From Podospora comata (taxonomy: Eukaryota > Ascomycota > Sordariomycetes > Sordariales > Podosporaceae): a stretch of 64,000 nt of DNA. Numbering within the stretch: the stretch's first letter is position 1; each line of letters starts with the position of its first letter. Under the pieces are notes generated by a model. It was not told where the DNA came from. It saw only the letters and a list, made by a program, of their open reading frames with translations, and made no database searches. The stretch is from assembly GCA_017354895.1 (NCBI GenBank), contig CP071499.1, positions 1,054,001 through 1,118,000 on the forward strand. The letters are read 5' to 3'. This document shows positions 56,628 to 64,000 of this stretch, in pieces. The position numbers and the translations under genes were made by a program.

Positions 56628-59332
56628 GTGAGTTGGTGATGTGTGGTGAAGTCGCAATATGAAGCAGCTTGTTTGTATAAGGTGGGTAGCACGAGGAAGG
56701 TTGAGGTAAGTCGAGAATGTATCAAACCAACTCTGGTTTGCTTGCCACCAGCGTATCGAAGAAAAAGAAACAACTCAAAAAGATGACACGACAGCTAAAG
56801 CTAGCAAGAACGACAAGCAAGAGCAAGCAAGAACAGACAAGACGTCATGGAACGAAGAAAAAGTAGGGGTCCATCTTCAAGCTTATAAGAGCTTGCTGTC
56901 AGTCAGCACGCGAGTACCGGGAGAGAAAAACTTTCTATTCCTGACTGGCCTCCATCGGGATTGTCTAACTAACCCCTGGGGGACCCTGATGAATCACAGG
57001 TCGATTCCCCCCCCCCTCTGTTTTTCACGTTTCAAAAGAGTCATTGTTTCCCATATCCGGATACCGCGGCGGAGTGCGGGTCTACCCGTTGCAGCAGCAG
57101 GGCGAGCTCTGCGAACTTGACAGGTGCGCCGCCGCCGCCGCCACATTGTCGGGTCTGCTGGGAACCCCGTTGAGAAAAAGGGTTCAACAGAAGAAGCGCG
57201 GAAGAAGTCGTTGATGTCAAAAAGACGTCACGTCAATGGTCCGGAATCGGATTGGGGGCCACTGCTGAGAATATGGCTCCCGGGCTTTTCCGTCGCGAGC
57301 CCCGCGGGATACGAATAGTATGCAGTACGCAGGAAGACCGAAGATCCGAGGTTCTCCTCCTGCTGGTCTCGGTATTCTCGCAAAACAGGGCTTCCAGTAT
57401 GGAAAAAGAGAAGAGTCATGAAATGGGTAGGAAACGAAGGTGTCATTTCAAAAAATTATGTGATATTATCCACAGAGGACGGGATCGGCGCCATCTGAAT
57501 TTGTTGGAAGTGCCCCTCTTCTTCGGTACATAGTGTACAGCAAGGCTGCTTTAGCGGCGATGGTGGGGGTTTTCGGGAATGTGCCAAGATGAGCCTCTGC
57601 CGGGAACCATACAGGTACGCTATATTTCTCACCATCAAGGGGAAGCTGTCGACACGGATGATGGGTGCGGCACGCCCGGTCTCTTTGCGCAAAATTGCGG
57701 CTCTCTACGGAGTGTTCATCTTTGGCTTATCCGGTATGATCGGGATGGAGGCGTTGAGCGGTGTATATCTACTGGAGAGTGTCCCTGTCAGCATCTCTCG
57801 GTCCGGGCGAGTGTAAGACCTCAACAACTTGGGCTTGCTGAGAGGGTTGGGGAACTCCGATTCGGAGAAATATGGACAGTTCACGAGCTCAACGGCACAA
57901 AAGGGAGGGATTTCCTTGTGGGATTCAGCTTGCTGGCAGCTGAAGAGAGGATAGCCGAGCGTGAACCGATGGTTTTCGTTTTCCACCCATCTTCAACACC
58001 ACATGCTTGGAGGAAGTCGACGAGATGTGGCTTGTGAGTCAATCCTCTGGATATCTCTCGGGAAACACCTTCTCCTCACATGTTTGGGAGGGAGAGCTGA
58101 TACCTCACATGTCAAATCTGGGGCTATCAACATGTGGCCTGGAGGGGTGCTGGAAGATCGAATCAAGAGCCGCCATCCCTCGAGTCCAGGGGCCAATGGT
58201 TTTTTCTTAAATATCATGGACTCGAAGGGTTCCCGAGACAAAACACCAAAGAGCCTCCCTGCAGTCCCAAGTGTTATCAGAGCAGCGGCGGTCCTGGACA
58301 AAATAACCGGTACTGTAAGTCGGTAAAACATCTAATATCTATTAACTTGCACCCTTTTCAATAGATAACAGGCCTATTAGTTATCGTATAAGACCTATTG
58401 ACCACTTATTTTGCAGTGCCGGTTGTTTTGTCCACGACGTGCCCGCAAGTATCCGCCTGTGGTCGTAAATATTGCGTGCTTAGGCCGATATTACCAAGTT
58501 ACCCGAGGTGAGCGAGGCAAGGGAAACATACAGAAAGCAACACCAGACTGCTGCCATCCTGTTGCCCGGTGAGAAGAGACGCAGCCATCGTGGGAAATAC
58601 TCCCGTGCCGCTTGTTTGAGATGCAGGTGTCCAAAAGGTCAACAACCAAGGAAGAGCAATCGCAGGAATCACTTCCTTGATTGGAGGGCTGAGCCAGCTC
58701 TTGGCAGCAAAGACAGGGGGTCGGCCTGGCCTGAAGCAACTGTGGGGTTTCACGAGCAAGGGCAATATCAGGATGTTACCCCAGCAACACCACTTCTGGA
58801 CGAACGAGGGGTCACAGCTCGTGTTTACTGCTGGTTGACCAATCAGGACACCAGTCGCGGGACCGCCAGCCCAACCGAGAGCGACTTCCTTAAACACAAC
58901 ACCACAACGCACAAACCGCATTCCCAAGACGGCGCGCCTGTTGTTCTCCGTTGTCTCCGTTGTCATCATCCCTCTCGCCGACTCCCCTTCTTTCGCCGCC
59001 AGCACCGGCATTCCAGTAATATATTGATTTTGTACCATTGCCCATTTGCCTCGGTAATACAGTTGTTACTTGGCCGTCCAGCAGCTATCTATCGCATTCG
59101 AGGTCGAGACACGACGCCCGCCTGCGTCTGCGACTGCGACAATCAAACCGCGTCTTTTTTTTTTTTTTGCGACTCTGCGACGCCCGCTTTCTTCTTTTCT
59201 GCCACTTTCTCGGCGCATTCTTCACAGCATCGCCAGCTGCTCGGTGATGCCCTCACCGCCTTTTTAGCGGCCTTCTCTTCTCAACATCACAGGCAAGCAA
59301 AAAGATAGCAATTCCACACATTGATGAGCAAA
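56628..59332. promoter_or_regulatory. Divergent promoter region NADH dehydrogenase / BUD4, with a MITE-like insertion
   Basis: 2.7 kb without a supported gene. A 148-bp inverted-repeat element lies at 58291-58438. Imperfect AAGCAAG repeats occur near 56,814-56,830 in the NADH dehydrogenase leader. The BUD4 leader contains a T12-T13 run near 59,155. Confidence 0.45.
58291..58438. mobile_element. MITE-like element with 25-bp terminal inverted repeats
   Basis: Ends 58291-58315 and 58414-58438 match as inverted repeats at 22 of 25 positions (GGACAAAA and AACCGG blocks shared). The 98-bp interior is AT-rich and itself has nested inverted repeats (TATCTATT/AATAGATA and GATAAC/GTTATC), so the whole could fold as a hairpin. 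It has no coding capacity. A clear target-site duplication was not seen, so the exact ends and superfamily are open. It may be a nonautonomous DNA transposon or a foldback element. Confidence 0.55.
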
Positions 59333-62300
59333 ATGGAGCAAGAGGACCCTGTATGTCGCTACTAGGGCATCAGCTTATATGGGCAACAACAAACTAACAA
59401 CAATGCGCCCGTTCAGGTACAGCCATTGCGCCTCTCCAAGGGGAGCAACGGCAGCGCGCCATCTCCTCAGTCGACTCGACCCAGCGGAATCCCTCGTCCG
59501 CTTTCCGAGATCTCACCCCACGAGAGACGTAGAAACTCTCCCAGCTGGAACCAGGCGACCCAGGTAAGACATCTGCATTGCTTGAGACCCTGCCGAGGAT
59601 TGCGGCTGATGTGTGGTGGGTTCTGTGTAGAAACCAGCGACAATGACGGATTCTTCGCCATTCCAGTCGTCGCCCCTGGAGAACGTCACATCGCCCCGTC
59701 TCTTCTGGCAGAACCGCAGCTTCAACTCGGACGAGCGCACTGGCTCACCCACCCGCCGCTCATCCATCGAACGATTGCAAAAGGCTTCCCGCGTCAAGAA
59801 CAGCAATCTCCGGGCCCTGGAGCAGAAGGAGGAGTACGACCCGGCCAAAATCCCCGATATCCAACGCCCTCTCTCTAAGATTCAGGGGAACAACTTTGGC
59901 GGCGGCGGCGTCAATGGTTTTCAGGGACGACCACTATTTGGCCACGGCAAGAGCCAGAGCACCACCAGCATCCCTATCCTGAACCCGCCCTCCCTAACGA
60001 AAGCAGCAACGATGCCGATTTCCACGTCGCCCATCCGGCCGACAACGCCCAGCAAGGAGTCCGGATCACCGCTGAAATCCTCTCTCTCGTCAAATCGATT
60101 CAAGAGCAGCTTTGATCACGAGACAGGAACGTGGTCCGATATATCTGGAGACGAGCGTCGTCTGCCCGAGGGCAAGTCGCTGCACCGCCATGCAAAGAGC
60201 GTCACTTTCGATCAAGCGCCTCCTCAAGTCAACGAATACGAGATGGCCACCCCCGCTCCTTCTTCGATCGGCAGCAACTCGAGGGAGGGCAGCTATGATT
60301 CCACCGACGAGGACGATGACGATGACCATTACATGATTCACAACATGGACCAAGACGACAGCTTTGACGCGTCACTGGAGGATACCGACAAGACGCCTGT
60401 GGTGGGTCCCGATGACTGGAGGCACAGCAATCACGAGGATCCGTTTGACAGAAGCCCAATGCCGGATGATCTGCCGCCCGTTCCTAGACCCCATCATCAG
60501 CGCACTGATTCGTCGGCCTCCAATGGGGAAAGCCGCCCGCTGCCACCTCTCCCTGGCATGGACGGGACTTCAAGAAGTCTCCCTTCTCCTCCCTCCGCTT
60601 CCAAGTTGGAGGCTCAGGGTCTTGGTAACAGCAGGATGCCTCTGGAGGAGCGGTTGAAGCTTATGATGCTTTCTGACGATGGCAAGTCTGCGGCCGAGCA
60701 GCAACGTGAGCGTCGCATGCGCCGTGCTGGTGCCCGTGGTAGCCAGACACCCGATCACGAGTCTAAGAGCCCCGTTGTTCAGCCACAGGAAGACGAAGAG
60801 GAGCTTGACACTGTCGGCGAGCTTTCGGGCCTCGACGAGTACCAGCTGCCTCCGCGCATTTCTCGCGAGTCCATCCTCCGACGTGTTAATGGCAACAAGG
60901 CGCTGGACTGCGAGTCCGACTACAACTTTTCTTCACCCGCCGTTGGCATGTCTCCCGGCCGCCAAGTTTACGACCCCGACGTTCCCATTCCCAGCACCGA
61001 GGACAACGTTTCTATTCTCGGCGACGAGCCAGTCTCTGTTTTGGATGATGAGTCGGATTACGACTCGGATCAAGGAAGCGTCATCATCAAGCGCGATCCT
61101 GCTGATCAGGAGTCTGACCTGTACTCGATTCCCGACACGTACGAACGGTCCGAGGTCACTGACGACTATTCTTCCGACTATGATAGCGACAGTCGGTTTG
61201 ATGAGGAAAGCCAGTACTCCGAGGGGACGGACCTGCATGTGACCAAATCATCACAGACTCAGGAGGATGATCAGGTTCCTACCCCCAGGGCAACTACTCC
61301 GGTGGATGAGCCCACTCCTCTGGTTCAAGAAGCCGAGAAGGCGCTCCCCGAGGCGCCCAAGGAAAACCGCCTGTCTAGGGGATTGGAGGCTTCCTTGTTG
61401 CCCAAGCCTGAAGAGAAGGAGGCTGTTCCCGGGCCGGAGAAGGCTTCGCAACCCGAGCCCCTGCCACAGCCTGAGAAGAGGCCTCTTACCCCGGAGCTGC
61501 AGCTCAGACGATCTCTTACCAAGCCCGAGTACGACGGGACCGGGTGGGGAGAAGATGAGTTTGAGGAGTCCGATCCGGGCACTCCGGAATCGGTCATTCA
61601 CCGGCCCATGCCAGACAGCGATGACGAAGAAGCCAGAGCCTCACCGGCCATTCCCGAGCAGATCGCGACCATCAAGTCCGCCTCTGGCTCCAAGCTCAAG
61701 ACCAGGCCTTCTGCCACACCAGCTGACCTGGCCGCCATGCGCGAGGCGCGCAGGCAAGTCAGTCGGGAGGTTCCCCCCATCCCCGACCGCCACAGGAACA
61801 GGCTCTCTGTCAACATGGACAACGAGCTGGCACCCCCCGCCGAGGACGACTACATGGACCGTCACCCGAGCTTTAAGAAGCGGAGCCTGACACTGGATCT
61901 CGACCTTGGCCTTAGCCTAGACAAGGACTTTGACCGGGTGATCGAAGCACAAAAGGTTGCGTCTGACCAGCTTTCCTTGATTCCCCCCTTTGATTTTTCT
62001 GCTGTTCACACTCCGAGCTTGGCGGAGGCGTTTTCTCCTGACAAGGAGGAGTTTTCTTTTGATCCTTCAGAAACTACTACTACGAATATTGGTGACAGTG
62101 ATGCTAACAATAATACTCCACGAAAACAGCGCGGGTACCTCATGCGGCAGAACACAAAGGTCATCACTGCCAGTGATAAGATGACGGAGGACTTCAGGGC
62201 TCGGTCGGCGGGGAATAGCCCGACCAAGGCGGCGCAGAGGCCGCAGAGCTGGACGGTGGAGCCGTGGAACAGCCAGCCGGCTAGGAAGAGGAGCTTCAAG

Positions 62301-63822
62301 AAGAAGCCGAGTAACTTGGGCGCTTCCGGGCCTGTTCCCCCGCTGCCTGGGCAGGAGAGTAATGCTGCTGCTGTCGCGACGCAGAGCGGGAACGACGAGG
62401 ATGTAGGTGCGGAGCTGAGCCCGGGGGATGAAAATGGGGAGAGGGGAAGGCTCTTTGTTAAAGTGATGGGGGTCAAGGATCTGGATTTGCCTATTCCTAA
62501 GAGTATGTTTTTTTTTTTTACTTTCTTGGGCTGAACGAGTTGATGGCTAACGCGAGACAGATGAACGAACCTGGTTCAGTCTCACACTCGACAACGGAGT
62601 CCACTGCGTGACGACGGCCTGGCTAGAACTGGCCCGCAACGCGCCCATCGGGCAAGAATTCGAATTGGTTGTCCCCAACGACTTGGAGTTCCAGCTGACG
62701 TTGAACGTCAAGCTGGAGAAGCCGGTCGAGAAGCCCGTGGCCAAGGCGCTGCCGTCGCCTACTAAGCTCAGCAAACCCAAGACGTCGGCCTTTTCCAGGG
62801 TGTTTGCCTCGCCCAAGAAGAGGAAGGAGATGGAGCTCCGGCAAAGGCAGGCAGAGGAGGAAGAGAGGCTTGCCGCTCAGCGGGAGGCGCAGGCGAGACA
62901 GATGAAGAGCCAGCCTACGGCGTGGGACTTGCTGAGCCCGCTGGCGGCGGACGATGGCTCTTTTGCCAGGGCGTACGTCTGCCTCAAGGACCACGAGAGC
63001 AAGTGTTTTGGCAGGCCCTATCTCGTCGACGTGGCGGCATTCAACGAGTGGGCGATGGAGGACGCGGGTTTTGCGTCTAGTGTTAAGAGCAAGAGGGGGA
63101 ACATGGGACCTGGCTCTGTCGTGAGGCGGGCGCCGTACAAGATTGGAAAGCTGGAGCTGCAGCTGTTGTTTGTGCCGAGGCCCAAGGGGGCGACGGATGA
63201 GGACATGCCGAAATCTATGAACAGCTGTATCAGGGAGATGAAGGCTGCGGAGGAGAGGTTGGCGAGGTGCTGGGAGGGGCATCTCAGCCAGCAGGGTGGG
63301 GATTGTCCCTACTGGAGGAGGAGGTATTTCAAGCTTGTCGGGACAAAGTTGACGGCTTACCACGAGGCTACGAGGCAGCCCAGGGCCACGATTAATTTGG
63401 CGAATGCCAAGAGGTTGATCGATGATCGGAGGACGCTGATGGAGAAGGAGACGCTCGGGAAGGGGGGCAAGAGGAGGAGGAGCGCGTTTGCGGAGGATGA
63501 GGAGGGGTACATGTTTGTGGAGGAGGGGTTCAGGATCAGGTTCAACAACGGGGAGTTGATTGACTTTTATGCAGACACGGCCGAGGACAAGGAGGGGTGG
63601 ATGAAGGTGCTTGGGGAGGTGGTGGGGAAGGAGGTGGTGCCCGGGGACGGGGTGGATGATGTTGTTGGCTCTGTGGTGGCGGGAGGGGGAGGGTCGAAGA
63701 TGAAGGGGAAGTGGTGCGAGTTGGTGATGAAGAGGGAGGAGCAGCTGAAGCGGAAGGAGTCGGCTAGCCAGGGGGGTGGCGGGAGGAGGGTACATTCTAG
63801 GACTAAGAGTGCTTTGACTTGA
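59333..63822 (+). CDS. BUD4: BUD4/anillin-like septation protein
   Basis: Four exons: 59333-59350, 59417-59563, 59631-62502 and 62561-63822; introns of 66, 67 and 58 nt. Protein 1432 aa. Fungal BUD4 marks the future septum and works with septins and RHO4 in ring assembly. The first 950 residues are disordered and rich in Ser, Pro and acidic runs, with many possible phosphorylation sites. The C-terminal part begins FVKVMGVKDLDLPIPKNERTWFS (C2-like/anillin homology) and ends with a PH domain at about residues 1247-1365 (WRRRYFKLVGTKLTAYHE). The first exon encodes only MEQEDP. A second in-frame ATG nine bases upstream (59324) is in weaker context. The second join is VQPLRLSKG and the third KPATMTDSS. 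Confidence 0.9.
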
Positions 63823-64000
63823 GGTTTTCTCTCCTGGGGTGTAGTTTTCTTTTTTACTCTTTCTGGTTTTGGCGCTGCCTTTTTTTTTTTCCACATCTGT
63901 TTATCACTTGCATTACTGGGAGCGCAAAGGGCGGGAAGGGAATTTAGGGATGGGCAGGCAGGCAGGGCATAAGAGAGGGAAGGAGTTGATTGGGGGGTGG
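63823..64000. other. BUD4 3' flank
   Basis: T-rich then G-rich tail of the BUD4 transcript region at the window edge. No other feature. Confidence 0.5.

Noticed and set aside
58508-59308. 266-codon plus-strand frame before BUD4
   Set aside because: It begins with GTG, has an erratic composition, and its end lies in the BUD4 leader with a T-run coding poly-Phe.
62623-63894. Long minus-strand open frame (423 codons) opposite the BUD4 last exon
   Set aside because: It is the mirror of a GC-rich exon, is Pro/Leu/His-rich without any domain, and BUD4 is clearly real on the other strand.
1-64000. CRISPR arrays, retroelement or viral relics, biosynthetic clusters
   Set aside because: No spaced direct repeats, no reverse-transcriptase, integrase or capsid motifs, and no synthase genes were seen on either strand.

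Overview
The window looks like nuclear DNA of a filamentous ascomycete, most likely Sordariales (Neurospora/Podospora relatives). Reasons: introns of about 50-75 nt with CTRAC-type branch sites, a single dispersed 5S rRNA gene very like the Neurospora type, GC-rich coding sequence, and fungal families such as SEC12, AVO1, BUD4, POP3 and an alternative NADH dehydrogenase. Sixteen protein genes, one 5S rRNA gene, one tRNA-like Pol III unit and one small inverted-repeat element can be supported. The species cannot be named from sequence alone. Exon joins were made by eye from splice consensus, reading frame and family fit; all sum to whole codons.

Layout. 0-11 kb: tRNA-like Pol III unit, LMBR1-like membrane protein (-), aldehyde dehydrogenase (+), SEC12 (+), unknown 594-aa protein (-). 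10.7-14.1 kb: gene-free. 14.1-15.7 kb: SMP-30/gluconolactonase (-) with an unusually long intron. 15.7-22.8 kb: 7.1 kb without a recognisable gene, leading into a bZIP transcription factor (22.8-24.6 kb, +). 24.6-29.2 kb: gene-free, T-rich and microsatellite-bearing. 29.2-30.8 kb: NFKBIL1-like protein (+) and 5S rRNA (-). 32.1-32.6 kb: small GPI-anchored wall protein (-). 33.8-38.3 kb: divergent pair AVO1 (TORC2, -) and PRCC-like protein (+). 39.6-41.5 kb: unknown 626-aa protein (+). 42.5-50.5 kb: giant 2564-aa ubiquitin hydrolase (-). 52.3-54.6 kb: POP3 (RNase P/MRP, +) and a disordered unknown protein (+). 54.9-56.6 kb: type II NADH dehydrogenase (-). 58.3 kb: MITE-like element. 59.3-63.8 kb: BUD4 septation landmark (+).

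The genes are ordinary chromosomal core genes serving secretion (SEC12), TORC2 signalling (AVO1), septation (BUD4), respiration and aldehyde oxidation (NDH-2, ALDH), RNA processing (POP3, PRCC-like, NFKBIL1-like, 5S) and ubiquitin removal. No biosynthetic cluster, CRISPR, viral relic or defence island is seen. The more unusual signals are a recurrent within-gene switch from C-rich to G-rich coding strand, an alternative-start ALDH with a convincing mitochondrial leader, an in-frame optional intron in the NADH dehydrogenase, the 642-nt SMP-30 intron, a paired GATA motif repeated at two promoters, and the MITE-like and Pol III elements.
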